64,000 nucleotides of DNA from Hordeum vulgare subsp. vulgare. Its lineage: Eukaryota > Streptophyta > Magnoliopsida > Poales > Poaceae. The translations under genes were made by a program, and so were the position numbers. The DNA lies in NCBI RefSeq assembly GCF_904849725.1, contig NC_058521.1, positions 432,840,676 to 432,904,675 on the forward strand. Direction: 5' to 3'. The notes under the pieces are model-generated. The model saw only the letters and a list, made by a program, of their open reading frames with translations. It had not been told where the DNA came from and did not search any database. Below, piece by piece: positions 24,809-37,226 of this stretch (the stretch's first letter is position 1; each line of letters opens with the position of its first letter).

Positions 24809-25836
24809 TTCAGGAGAAATTATCATGGTGGTTCCTCAAGCAAAAGGGGTCCCCGTCTCTCGATTCGGGAGCCCGACTCTTATCAGCCGAGGAACGCACA
24901 TGTACAACCATGTGAATGGCCTTCCGATGAATTCATGATTGATGCAGGTTTGCAGGTTTCAAAGACGAGTTTGATACAATTTTTCACAACGCCGGGCTTG
25001 AAGAATTCATCTCCAACAAATGCGAACAATATACTATGCTCACTGCCTCTTTTGTTCGTAGATTCAGATTTTCTGTTGGCCGTGACTCATCCATACATTT
25101 CGATCTTTATGAGAAATCGTATACCATGGATTTAGAGAATTTTTAATAGAATTTGCAATATACCTGATTGGGGCAGTCCCAATGATCCTCCTAAGTCTTC
25201 GGTTAGAGATTTCTTTTCTAGTGTAACTGTTGGAGAAACTGGAGATATTACGCATGCTACCTTGAGGAGCATTCAATTCCCCGCCTTACATTATTTTTCC
25301 CTCTTCATAGGTAGATGCATTAACGACAAGATTGATCATTGTCACATCTGCGCACCTGACCTTAGTATTCTTAAGAGCACAGTAACGGGTGATAGAAGTT
25401 TAAACATGGGAGCTATAATCGCGAGGAGGCTAAATAATAATGCTAATGAAGGGGATTTCTTTGGTGGGATCTATTCCACTCGCATAGCAAATTTTCTTGG
25501 AGTACCCATCCGCGAAGGAGATCCCCTGCTCCATACAGCTTTTCTTGATAGCGCCGCTATGACACGTTATCAGTTCTTGAGAGGGATAATGAATCCCTCC
25601 TATACCGGTTAATATTTAACCGACAACGTGTTTTCCATATTACTCTTCCTGCTCCTGCCTTCTTTGTCTTTCAGGTAAAACAGAGATATTACATAACCAG
25701 AGGAGAGACAGAGGCGTATGAGAGGGAGGCGAAGGCTGCTCACCTCCGTGAGGCAGCTATTCAGGCGGTAGCTGCCGCGATCCCGTACAACCCCCATCAT
25801 GATTTTGGATATCGCCCGGACCAGCCGTGGGAGTAG
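24809..25836 (+). pseudogene. Athila ORF-1-like protein (Gypsy III)
   Basis: It starts at MFRRNYHGGSSS (24809) and ends DQPWE before the stop at 25834-25836. Blocks in order are CEWPSDEFM, then after a frameshift FSLFIGRCINDKIDHCH, GDFFGGIYSTRIANF and, in a further frame, ITLPAPAFF. It resembles the plant Athila ORF-1 family and the ORF at 2328-3398. The C-terminal part after ITLPAPAFF is alanine- and charge-rich and unlike that of element I. Frameshifts near 24955, 25140 and 25600 inactivate it. I cannot assign a molecular function. The position hints at an accessory or env-site protein, but no membrane segment is visible. Confidence 0.6.
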
Positions 25837-27850
25837 ACCAACTTAGGCCAAAAGCCTAAGCTTGGGGGGGTACGTGTTTCTCACCGCCTTTATATTCTTG
25901 CTTACACTTTCACTTTGTTAGTCGGTGTTCACACCTTGCCATTGTATCATCCAGGCAAGTTTATTTCTTTTTCTCGCTTTCTTCTCGTGTTTTTGTTTAA
26001 ATTGAGAAAAACAAAAAAATTAGTTGTAAGTTTACTTTTCTGCTTGCTTAGTGGTGTTTTAAAAATAAAACCTAAAAAGATTCCCCATTCTTCTTTTGCT
26101 TGTTGGGAGCTTTCCCGTGTAAATAGTTTTCTTTTTCTTTGGGTCAAGGTAGAAGGCCATGGTTAAAATGTTTAGTGGCTCTCACATGCATATTTGTTTA
26201 TCCGTCAAAGAGCCATATTACTTTGTCTTCTCCTCTGTGTTTGCCTGCAGATTCCAGCTTAGTCCAATGCACGAACACTGTCATTATGATTCACATCATT
26301 CGGTCGTGCAAGTGAAAGGAAATAATGACGATATATGATGAAGTGACTGAGCCTGGAAAAGCTGGTATGAACTCGGCCTATTTTGTTTTTTGTAAATATG
26401 ACTAGCTCATCATTCTTAATTCAGCTTTGTTATGAGAGAAACATGTTTGCAATGACAACTTAGAGATCATAGTTTCTGATGCCATGCTTAATTAGCTAGG
26501 AGCTTATAATGGTTTGTCTTGGATGCCAACATGAATTTCAGGATGATTATGATGTAGTATGATAGGATGGTATCCTCCTTCGAGTGATTCAAGTGGCTTG
26601 ACTTGGCACATGTTCACGCATGTAGTTGAAACAAAATCAACATAGCCTCTATGATATTCATGTTCATGGTGATTTATATCCTACTCATGCTTGCACTCAA
26701 TGTTGGTTAATTTCAATGCATATTGATGACTGTTGTCGCTCTCTAGTTGGTCGCTTCCCAGCCTTTTGCTAGCCTTCACCTGTACTAAGCGGGAATACTG
26801 CTTGTGCATCCACTTCCATAAACCCAAAGTTGTTCCATATGAGTCCACCATACCTACCTATACACGGTATCTACCTGCCGTTCCAAGTAAATTTGCATGT
26901 GCCACTCTCTAAATCTTCATGTAATAATCTGTTTTGTATGCCCGAACCGCTCATGTGGTGACGAGGGGCGGTCAGTATCTTCCATGCTAGGCGTGTTATC
27001 CTCGATACGTGTTTATTCACTATCACTCATGAGAAAGGGGTCGGTAATTGGAATGCCTAGTTCCATGCTCAAAGCGAAAAGATAATTGCAAACAAAACTC
27101 CCCCTGGATTGTTGTTGGTATGGACGACACCCGAGGATTTGGCTAGTCATGGAGTGTGATTGATCGGTCGTGGGGGAGTCAAAACTTTACTTTTCTGTTT
27201 GGGAACCGCCTATAGTATGTGTAGCATGGAAGATGGTGAAAACTCTTGGTCATTGCGTTGACAATGAAAGCGTACCACCGAAAATTATTTATCTTTGTTT
27301 TAAAAGCTTGAGCTCTGGCACCTCTTCAAATCAATGCTTCCCTCTGCGAAGGGTCTATCTATTTATGTCTCTATTGAGTCATCCTCTTCTTATAAAAGGC
27401 ACCAATTAGAGAGCACATGTATCATTTTCATCCTTTGCTATTAATTGATATTGAGTATGATTGTGACTTGATCTTCTTTGCCATGAATTACAATGTTAAG
27501 TCAGCCCTTGGTCTTTGAAGGTGCTCTGCATTTATGTTTTGCGGTCTCACAAAGAGCTAGCGAGATACCACCTGTACATATTGCTTCATGATTGTTTTGA
27601 TTGAAGTGTTTACGTTTGAAACTTATTATTATTGCTCGCTAGTTGATTATGCCATTGATATGAGTACATCTTGAGACCTAAATGTCATTGCTTATGTGGT
27701 TAGCTTATGGTCTTGCTGAAAATCTGAATATGAGTTAGACATAATTACAACAACAAGATCAAACAGAGTTCATAAAAGTTTTTCTTTTGTCTCTTTCAGT
27801 TTGTCAACTGAATAGCTTGAGGACAAGCAAGGCTTTAAGCTTTGGGGAGT
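25837..27850 (+). other. Long non-coding 3' region and polypurine tract of Gypsy III
   Basis: This 2-kb module is conserved with elements I and II. Blocks such as cgacgatatatgatgaagtg recur in all three. It ends in the polypurine tract gctttggggagt immediately before the 3' LTR. No coding frame is supported. Confidence 0.75.
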
Positions 27851-29232
27851 TGATACGTCTCCATCGTATCTACTTTTCCAAACTCTTTTGCCCTTGTTTT
27901 GGTCTCTAATTTATATGATTTGAATAGAAGTAACCCGGACTAACGATGTTTTCAGCAGAATTGCCATGGTGTTGTTTTTGCGCAGAAATAAAAGTTCTTG
28001 GAATGACCTGGAAATTTACGAGGATTTTTGTGGAATATATAAAAAAATACTGGCTCAAGAATCACCTGGAGGGACGGAGCTAGGAGCTTAGAAGCCCACC
28101 AGGCCTACCCCCCCTGGTCGGGCCTCGCAGGCTTGTGAGCCCCTCGTGGCTCCGCAACCTCCAATTCCAGCTCTATATATTCTCTTTCGACCAGAAAAAA
28201 TCAAGGAGAAGAGTTCATCGCGTTTTACGATACGGAGCCGCGGCCACCACCTGTTCTTCCTCTGGAGGGCAGATCTGGAGTCCGTTCTGGGCTCCGGAGA
28301 GGGGGAATCGACGCCTTCATCATCACCAACCATCCTTCATCGCCAATTCCATTATCCTCTTCACCATTCGTGAGTAATCTCATCATGGGCTTGCTGGACG
28401 GTGATGGGTTGGATGAGATCTATCATGTAATGGAGTTAGTTTTGATGGGGATTGATCCCTAGTATCCACTATGTTCTGAGATTGATGTTGCTACTACTTT
28501 GCTTTGCTTAATGCTTGTCAGTAGATCACGAGTGCCATGATTTCAGATCTGAACCTATTATGTTTTCATCAATATATGTGTGTTCTTGATCCTATCTTGC
28601 AAGTTGTAGTCACCTACTATGTGTTACGACCCGGCAGCCCCGGAGTGACAATAACCGGAATCACTCCCGGAGATGACCATAGTATGAGGAGTTCATGTAT
28701 TCACTAAGTGCTAATGCTTTGTTCCGGTTCTCTATTAAAAGGAGACCCTTAATATCCCTGAGTTTCCATTAGGACCCCGCTGCCACGGGAGAGATGGACA
28801 ATAGATGTCATGCAAGTTCTTTTCCAGAAGCACGTATGATTATATACGGAATGCATGCCTACATTACATTGACGAACTGGAGCTAGTTACATATCTCCCC
28901 ATGTTATAACGGTTACATGATGAATATCATCTTGCATAATTATCCATCACCAGTCCAAAGCCTACGAGTGTTTCCTGCTCGTCCTTGCTATGTTACTTTA
29001 CCGCTACTGTTGTCACTGTTGCTACTCTTACCATTGCTACCGTTGCTATCACACTACTGTGCTACTAAAACTTTGATGCAGATACTAAGTCTTTCAGGTG
29101 TGGTTGAATTGAAAACTCAACTGCTAATACTCGAGAATATTCTTTGGCTTCCCCTTGTGTCGAATCAACAAATTTGGGTTGAATACTCTACCCTCGAAAA
29201 CTATTGTGATCCCCTATACTTGTGGGTTATCA
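27851..29232 (+). repeat. 3' LTR of Gypsy III
   Basis: It runs from TGATACGTCTCC to GGGTTATCA, 1382 bp. It contains a TATA-like ctatatat at 28173-28180. The target duplication CATAT follows at 29233-29237. Confidence 0.93.
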
Positions 29233-29237
29233 CATAT

Positions 29238-31944
29238 CCCCAACATGTAAATCATACTTTATCTTGACAGTAGGTATAGGGCATTCAAAGCTTCCAATAA
29301 GAATTGATGAAGATTTCTCAATAGCATTGATGCAATGAACTCGATATTGTTTCTTCGAAAAGGGCACCGTATGCTCATTACCATTAACATGGAAAGTCAC
29401 ATTGCCTTTGTTGCAATCAATAACAGCCCCTACAGTGTTTAAAAAGGGTCTTCCAAGGATGACCACCATGGCATCATCCTCGGGAATATCCAAAATAACA
29501 AAGTCCGCTAAGATAGTAACGCTAGCAACCACAATAGGCACATCCATGCAAATGCCGATAGGAAAAGCAGTTGATTTGTCAGCCATTTGCAAAGACATTT
29601 CAGTAGGTGTCAACTTATCTAATTCAAGTCTCCGATATAAAGAGAGAGGCATAACACTAACACCAGCTCCAAGATCGCATAAAGCAGTTGTAACATAATT
29701 TCCTTTAATGGAGCAAGGTATAGTGGGCACTCCAGGATCACCTAGTTTCTTAGGAGTCCCACCCTTGAAGGTCTAATTAGCAAGCATGGTGGAAATCTCA
29801 ACCTCAAGTATCTTCCTTTTATTAGTCACAATATCTTTCATGCACTTAGCGTAAGGAGACATTTTGAGCATATCTGTCAAACACATTTGCAAAAAGACAG
29901 GTCTAATCATTTCAACAAAGCGCTCAAAATCCTCATAATCCTTTTTCTTGGATGGTTTGGGAAGAAAGGGCATGGATTTCTGAACCCATGATTCTATTTC
30001 TTTACCATGCTTCCTAGCAATAAAGTCATTCTTATCGTATCTCTTGTTCTTAGGTTGTGGGTTATCAGGATCAACAACAGGTTCAATCTCCACATCCTTA
30101 TCATTACTAGGTTGAGCATCATCGTGAACACCACTATCAATATTATCACTAGGCTCATGTTCATCACCAGATTGTGTTTCGGCATCAGAAACAGAGACAT
30201 CATTTGGATTCTCTAGTGTAACAGCAGCGGGTTTGCTAGCATGCAAGTTCCTATCATCTTTCTTTTTCTTCCTATTCCCAGGATGACTAGGTGCATCAGT
30301 GTTAACTCCTCGAGAATCTTATTCAATTCTCTTAGGATGGCCTTCAGGATACAAAGGTTCGTGAGTCATTCTACCACCTCTAGTGACAACTCTAACAGAA
30401 TTGTCATTCAGCTCATTGAGAAAGTCATTTTGAGCCTTAAGTACTTGTTCTACTTGAGTAGTGACCATAGAGGCATGTTTACTCAAAAGCTTAAGATCAT
30501 TGACATTTCTATCCACACAAGCACTTATATGATCAATCATACGAGCATTTTGTCTCAATTGTGTGCTAACATAATTACTGAAACTTCGTTGTTTGGCAAC
30601 AAAGTTATCAAATTCATCTAAGCACAAGCTAGCAGGTTTATCATCAGGAATATCACTCTCATTGAATCTACGAAGAGAATTTACCTCTAATACCTGTGTC
30701 GGGTTATCAAGACCATGTACTTCTTCGATAGGGGGTAGATTCTTAACATCTTCAGATTTAATACCTTTCTCTTGCATAGATTTCTTGTCTTCTTCCATAT
30801 CTTTAGGACTGAGGAATAGAATGCCTCTTTTCTTCGGAGTTGGCTTCGGAGGTGGTTCGGGGATAGTCCAAGCATTATCATTGCTCAAGATATTATTCAA
30901 TAGAATTTCAGCTTGTTCCACAATTCGTTCCCTGAAAACACAACCAGCACAACTATCTAGGCGGTCCCTAGAAGCATCGGTTAGTCCATTATAAAAGATA
31001 TCAAGTATTTCATTTTTCTCAAGAGGGTTATCAGGCAAAGCATTAAGTAGCTGGACAAGCCTCCCCCAAGCTTGTGGGAGCCTCTCTTCTTCAACTTGCA
31101 CAAAGTTATATATATACTGCAAGGCAGCTTGTTTCTTATGGGCAGGAAAATATTTCTCAGAGAAGTAGTAGATCATATCCTGGGGACTACGCACACAACC
31201 AGGAGCAAGAGAAGTAAACCAAGTCTTAACATCACCCTTTAGTGAGAAAGGAAACAACTAAAGGATATAGTAATGGTGAATTTTTTCCTCATCCGTGAAT
31301 ATGGTGGCTATATCATTCACTTTAGTAAGATGTGCTACAACCGTTTCAGACTCATAACGATGAAAATGATCAGATTTAACCAAAGTGATTAACTCAGGAT
31401 CGACAGAGAATTCATAATCCTTATCGGTAACAAAGATAGGTGAAGTAGCAAACTTAGGATCGTATTTCATTCTAGCATTTAGAGATTTTTCTTTCCACTT
31501 GCGCAATAAATTCTCAAGATCATAGCTATCCTTACAAGCAAGAAAGTCTTCAGCTACCTCTCCCTCCATAACATAACCCTTAGGTATATCAGACAATTCA
31601 TATCTAGGAGAGCTAGGTCTAACAGGTGTAACAGCACGTTCTACTTCAACAATTTTATCAGTTTCAGAAGTATCATCACATTCAGCAGTAACTCTAGCAA
31701 TTTGTGCATCAAGAAATGCACCCAGTGGCAAATCATTATCAAGCAAAGCATCATCATAAGTATCATGGATAGCAGAAGTAGCATCATCAAGCACAGGCGA
31801 CATATCAGGATTACTAGTAGGTGGTGGTGTCACAAATTTACTCATAACTGAAGGTGAATCAAGTGCAGAGCTAGATGACAGTTCCTTACCTGTCCTCGTA
31901 GTTGAGAGCAAGACTTTAGTTTTTGGATCTCTCGGATTCCTCAT
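29238..31944 (-). pseudogene. gag-protease polyprotein of Gypsy II (main part)
   Basis: The ATG at 31944 (MRNPRD) begins one continuous minus-strand frame through gag (KTWFTSLAPGCVRS) and protease (CDLGAGVSVMPLSLY, VILGRPFLNT). Only three stops interrupt it, at 31258-31260, 30319-30321 and 29773-29775, with no frameshift. The last nine codons and the stop lie on the far side of element III, at 19803-19831. The protease motif is intact. The family function is particle formation and self-cleavage. The lack of frameshifts suggests a fairly recent loss of function. Confidence 0.87.
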
Positions 31945-31994
31945 AGTGATCAACAGACGTAAATCCCAAGTGACTTAGAGAATAGAGCTATGCT

Positions 31995-32012
31995 TCCCCG
32001 GCAACGGCGCCA
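31995..32012 (-). promoter_or_regulatory. Primer binding site, tRNA-Asp type (Gypsy II)
   Basis: The minus-strand TGGCGCCGTTGCCGGGGA is the unmutated form of the site. It lies 11 bases inside the 5' LTR and is an 18-base complement of the tRNA-Asp 3' end as I know it. Confidence 0.87.
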
Positions 32013-32023
32013 GAAAAAGGTCT

Positions 32024-33397
32024 TGATAACCCACAAGTATAGGGGATCGCAACAGTTTTCGAGGGTAGAGTATTCAACCCAAATTTGTTGATTCGACACA
32101 AGGGGAAGCCAAAGAATATTCTCGAGTATTAGAAGTTGAGTTGTCAATTCAACCACACCTGAAAGACTTAGTATCTGCAGCAAAGTTTCAGTAGCAAAGT
32201 AGTGACAGCAGTAGCGGTAACAGTAACAGTAGTGATAGAAGTAGCGGTAAAGTAAGTTAGCAAGGACCAGTAGGAAAATCTCGTAGGCATTGGATCGCTG
32301 ATGGATAATTATGTCGAATGACATTCCTCACGTAACAGTTATAACATGGGGAGATATGTAACTAGCTCCACTTCGTCAATGTAATGTAGGCATGTATTCC
32401 GTATTTAGTCATACGTGCTTATGGAAAAGAACTTGCATGACATCTATTGTCCATCCCTCCTATGGTAGCGGGGTCCTAATGGAAACTCAGGGATATTATG
32501 GTCTCCTTTTAATAGAGAACCGAAACAAAGCATTAGCACATAGTGAATACATGAACTCCTCATACTATGGTCATCTCCGGGAGTGGTTCCGGCTATTGCC
32601 ACTCCGCGGTTGCCGAGTCATAACACATAGTAGGTGACTACAACTTGCAAGATAGGATCAAGAACACACATATATTGATGAAAACATAATAGGTTCAGAT
32701 CTGAAATCATGGCACTCGGGCCGTAGTGACAACCATTAAGCATAGCAAAGTAGTAGCAACATCAATCTTAGAACATAGTGGATACTAGGGATCAAACCCC
32801 ATCAAAACTAACTCGATTACATGATAGATCTCATCCAACCCATCACCGTCCAGCAAGCCTACGATGAGATTACTCACGAACGATAAAGAGCATCATGGAA
32901 TTGGCGATGAAGGATGGTTGGTGATGACGACGACGTCGATTTCCCCTCTCTGGAGCCGAGAACGGACTCCAGATCTGCCCTCCATTCGAAGAACAGGTGG
33001 TGGCGGCGGCTTCGTATCGTGAAACAGGATGAACTCTTCTCTCTTAATTTTTTTTGGGCGAGAGAGAATATATAGAGCTAGAGTTGGAGGCTGCGGAGCC
33101 ATGAGGGCCACACAAGCCTGCCACGCGCGGCCAGGGGGGCCGCGCCTCCTGGGCTTGTGGGCTCCTGGCTCCGCGTCTCCATGTAATTCTTGCGCCAGTA
33201 TTTTTTATATATTCCACAAAAAATTCTCGTAAATTTCCAGGTCAATCCGAGAACTTTTATTTCTGCGCAAAAACAACACCATGGCAATTCTGCTGAAAAC
33301 AGCGTCAGTCTGGGTTAGTTCCATTCAAATCATGCAAATTAGAGTCCAAAACAAGGACAAAAGAGTTTGGAAAAGTAGATACGATGGAGACGTATCA
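32024..33397 (-). repeat. 5' LTR of Gypsy II
   Basis: This 1374-bp LTR runs from TGATAACCCAC to gacgtatca. Angela gag sequence follows directly at 33398. Confidence 0.92.
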
Positions 33398-36300
33398 ACA
33401 TGTCCCACTGAACTTCAACGCGTTCCTAGAGAAAATCAAACTGAAAGACGATGGTAGCAACTATGCGGACTTGGCTCGTAATGTGAGGCTCATCCTCGTT
33501 GCTTCCAAGAACGCATATGTCCTTGATGCACCGCTAGGAGACCCTCCCGTTCCCGTGGCAGGCGAAGACATTATGAATGCCTGGCAGTCGCGTAGTGATG
33601 ACTACTCTTTGGTTCAGTGCGCCGTGCTTTACAGTTTAGAACCGGGGCTTCAAAGGCATTTTGAGCAACATGGAGCATATGAGATGTTCCAAGAGCTTAA
33701 ACTAGTTTTCCAAGCTCATGCCCGGGTCGAGAGATAAGAAGTCTCCGACAAGTTCTTCAGTTGTAAGGTGGAGGAGAATGGGTCTATCAGCGAGCACATA
33801 CTCGGAATGTCTGGGTTGCACAACCACTTGTCTCAACTGAGAGTTGACCTTTCGGATGGCGCGGTTATTGACAGAATCCGCCAGTCGCTTCCACCTAGCT
33901 GTAAGGGCTTTGTGATGAAGTACAACATGCAAGGGATGGAAAAGACCATTCTCGAGTTGTATTCAATGCTGAAATCAGCGGAGGTAGAAATCAATAAAGA
34001 ACAAGTGTTGATGGTGAATAAGACCACCGGTTTCAAGAAAGGCAAGGGTAAAAAGAACTTCAAGAAGGATGGCAAAGCAGTTGCCGCGCATGGTAAACCA
34101 GTTGCCGGGAAGAAGCCAAAGAAAGGACCCAAGCCTGAGACTCAGTGCTATTATTGCAAGGGAACCAGACACTGGAAGGGGAACTGCCCCAAGTACTTAG
34201 CGGATAAGAAGGCCGGCATCGTCAACGGTATATATGATATACATGTCATTGATGTGTACCTTACCAGCGCTCGTAGTAGCTCCTGGGTATTTTATACCGG
34301 TGATGTTCCTCACATTTGCAACTCAAAACAGGAACTCTGGAATAAGATAAGAGTGGCAAAGGACGAGGTGACGATGCACGTCGGGAATGGTTCCGAGGTC
34401 GATGTGATCATTGTCGGCATGCTACCTCTACATCTACCTTCGGGATTAGTTTTAAACCTCAATAATTGTTATTTAGTACCAGCTTTGAGCATGAACATTC
34501 TATCTGGAAATCGTTTAATGCGAGATGGCTACTTATTTAAATCTGAGAATAATGGTTGTTCCATTTATATGAGTGATATATTTTATGGTCATGCCCCGCT
34601 GGTCAATGGTCTATTCTTGATGAATCTCGAATGTGATGTTACACATATTCATAGTATGAGTACCAAAAGATCTAAGGTTGATAATGATAATCCCACATAC
34701 TTGTGGCACTGCCGCCTTGGTCATATCGGTGTCAAGCGCATGAAGAAACTCCATACAGATGGACTTTTGAAGTCTCTTGATTTTGAATCATTTGACACAT
34801 GCGAACTGTGCCTCATGGGCAAGATCACTAAGACTCCGTTCTCCGGAACAATGGAGCGAGCAACCAACTTGTTGGAAATGATACATACCAATGTATGCGG
34901 TCCAATGAGCGTTGAGGCTCACGGTGGCTATCGTTATGTTCTCACCCTCACTAATGACTTAAGCAGATATGGGTATGTCTACTTAATGAATCACAAGTCT
35001 CAAACTTTTGAAAAGTTGAAGGAATTCCAGAGTGAGGTAGAGAATCAACGTGACAAGAAAATAAAGTTCTTGCGATCTGAATGTGGAGGAGAATATTTAA
35101 TTCACGAGTTTGCCACACACTTAAGAAAATGTGGAATTGTTTCAGAACTCACGCTGCGTGGCACACCTTAGCATAATGGTGTGTACGAACGTCGTAATCG
35201 CACTCTATTAGATATGGCGCGATCTATAATGTCTCTTACTGATTTACGGCTATCATTTTGGGGATATGCATTGGAAACTGCCGCATTCACTTTAAATAGG
35301 GCACCGTCCAAAATCCGTTGAGACAACACCTTATGAATTATGGTTTGGAAAGAAACCTAAGTTGTCGTTTTTGAAAGTTTGGGGCTGCGATGCTTATGTG
35401 AAGAAACTTCAATCTGACAAGCTTGAACCCAAAGTGGAAAAATGTGTCTTCATAGGATACCCTAAGGAAACTATTGGTATACCTTCTATCTTAGATCCGA
35501 AGGCAAAATCTTTGTTGCCAAGAATGGATCCTTTCTAGAGAAAGAGTTTCTCTCGAAAGAAGTAAGTGGGAGGAAAGTAGAACTTGATGAGGTAATTGTA
35601 CCTCCTCTCAAACATGAGAGTAGCGCAGCGCAAGAAAATGTTTCCTTGGTGCCTGCATCGACTAGATGATGATGATCATGAATCTTCAGATCAAGTTTCT
35701 ACTGAACCTCGAAGGTCCACAGGACACACTCTGCACCAGAGTGGTACAACAATCCTGTCATGGAAATCGTGTTGTTGGACAACATTGAACCTTCGAACTA
35801 TGAAGAAGCGATGGCGGGCCCGGATTCCAACAGATGGCTTGAAGCCATGAAATTCAAGATAGGATCCATGTATGAGAATAAAGTATGGACTTTGTGGACT
35901 TCCCAATGATCGGCGAGCCATAGAAAATAAATGGATCTTTAAGATGAAGACTGACGCGGATGGTAATATGACCATTTATAAGGCTCGACTTGTCGCTAAG
36001 GGTTATCGACAAGTTCAAGGAATTGACAACGACGAGACTTTCTCACCCGTAGCGATGTTGAAGTCCGTCTGCATCATGTTAGCAGTTGTCGCATTTTATG
36101 ATTATGAGACCTCGCAAATGGACGTCAAAACGGCATTCCTTAACGGCTTTCTTAAGGAAGAATTGTATATGATACAGCCGGAAGGTTTTGTCGATCCTAA
36201 TAATGCTGACAAGGTATGCAAGCTCCAGCACTCCATCTATGGGCTGGTGCAAGCATCTCGGAGTTGGAACATTCTCTTTGATGAGGTAATCAAAGCGTTT

Positions 36301-37226
36301 GGGTTTGTACAGACTTATGGAGTAGCCTGTATTTACAAGAAAGTGAGTGGGAGCTCTATAGCATTTCTCATATTATATTTGGTTAACATATTATTGATTG
36401 GAAATGGTATAGAACTTTTGGAAAGCATAAAGGCCTATTTCAATAAGTGTTTTTCAATGATGGACCTTGGAGAAGCTGCTTACATATTAGGCATCAAGAT
36501 CTATAGAGATAGATCGAGACGCCTCATAGGTCTTTCACAAAGCACATACCTTGACAAGATATTGAAGAAGTTCAATATGGATAAGGCCAAGAAGGGGTTC
36601 TTGCCTGTATTACAAGGTGTGAGGTTGAGCACAGCTCAACTCCCGACCACGACAGAAGATAGAGAAAAGTTGAGTACCGTCCCCTATGCTTCAGACATAG
36701 GCTCTATCATGTATGCCATGCTGTGTACCAGACCTGATGTGAAACTTGCCATAAGTTTGGTAGGGAGGTACCAAAGTGATCCAGGAGTGGATCACTGGAC
36801 ATCGGTCAAGAATATCCTTAAGTACCTGAAAAGGACTAAAGATATGTTTATCGTTTATGGAGGTGCCGAAGAGCTCGTCGTAAAGGGTTACGTCGATGCT
36901 AGCTTCGACACAGATCCGGATGACTCCAAGTCACAAACCGGATACATGTATAATTTGAATGGTGGGGCAGTCAGCTGGTGCAGTTGCAAGGAAAGCGTCA
37001 TGGTGGCATCTACATGTGAGGGGGGTACATAGCTACTTCGGAAGCAACACACGAAGGAGTCTGGATGAAGGAGTTCATCACTGACCTAGGAGTGATTTCT
37101 AGTGCGTCGGCCCTCATGACTCTCTTCTGTGACAACATTAGAGCTTTTGCCATTGCCAAGGAGCCCAGGTTTCACAAGAAGACCAAGCACATCAAGCGCA
37201 GCTTCAACTCCATTTGCGGATACATC
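33398..37226 (+). pseudogene. Angela/BARE-type gag-pol, main copy (to RNase H)
   Basis: One long frame carries gag (LNFNAFLEKIKLKDDGSN), a CCHC knuckle (CYYCKGTRHWKGNC), protease (WVFYTGDVPHIC), the integrase zinc domain (CHLGH-type, with CELC), the integrase core (NGVYERRNRT), RT and RNase H. Stops at 33735-33737 and 35169-35171 and frameshifts near 35320, 35900 and 37020 inactivate it. The protease aspartate of DTG is tyrosine, and the RT YVDD reads YLVN. The integrase glutamate is kept. The Angela start codon region is damaged, and the ATG now in frame (33384) belongs to the LTR of Gypsy II. The gene is cut at 37226 by element IV and its tail lies at 45811-45927. Confidence 0.88.

Larger units (their letters stand above)
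19832..29232 (+). mobile_element. Gypsy (Athila-like, RT-less) element III, complete
   Basis: It has two 1382-bp LTRs (19832-21213 and 27851-29232), a primer site at 21225, gag-protease, a spacer, an ORF-1-like gene, a 3' region and a polypurine tract ending at 27850. A perfect 5-bp duplication CATAT flanks it (19827-19831 and 29233-29237). It is inserted in gag-protease of element II, nine codons before the stop. At 9401 bp it is the only structurally complete copy here, and it shows the family layout without RT or integrase. Confidence 0.93.
15789..33397 (-). mobile_element. Gypsy (Athila-like, RT-less) element II, split by element III
   Basis: This minus-strand copy is of the same family as elements I and III. 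Its 5' LTR is at 32024-33397, gag-protease at 29238-31944 continues across the insertion to 19803, the 3' region is at 16874-19802, and a shortened 3' LTR is at 15789-16873. It ends exactly at gacgtatca (33397) next to Angela gag. The left LTR lacks about 290 bases of its outer end, and no target duplication is visible, so a deletion removed that end together with Angela leader. Confidence 0.88.
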
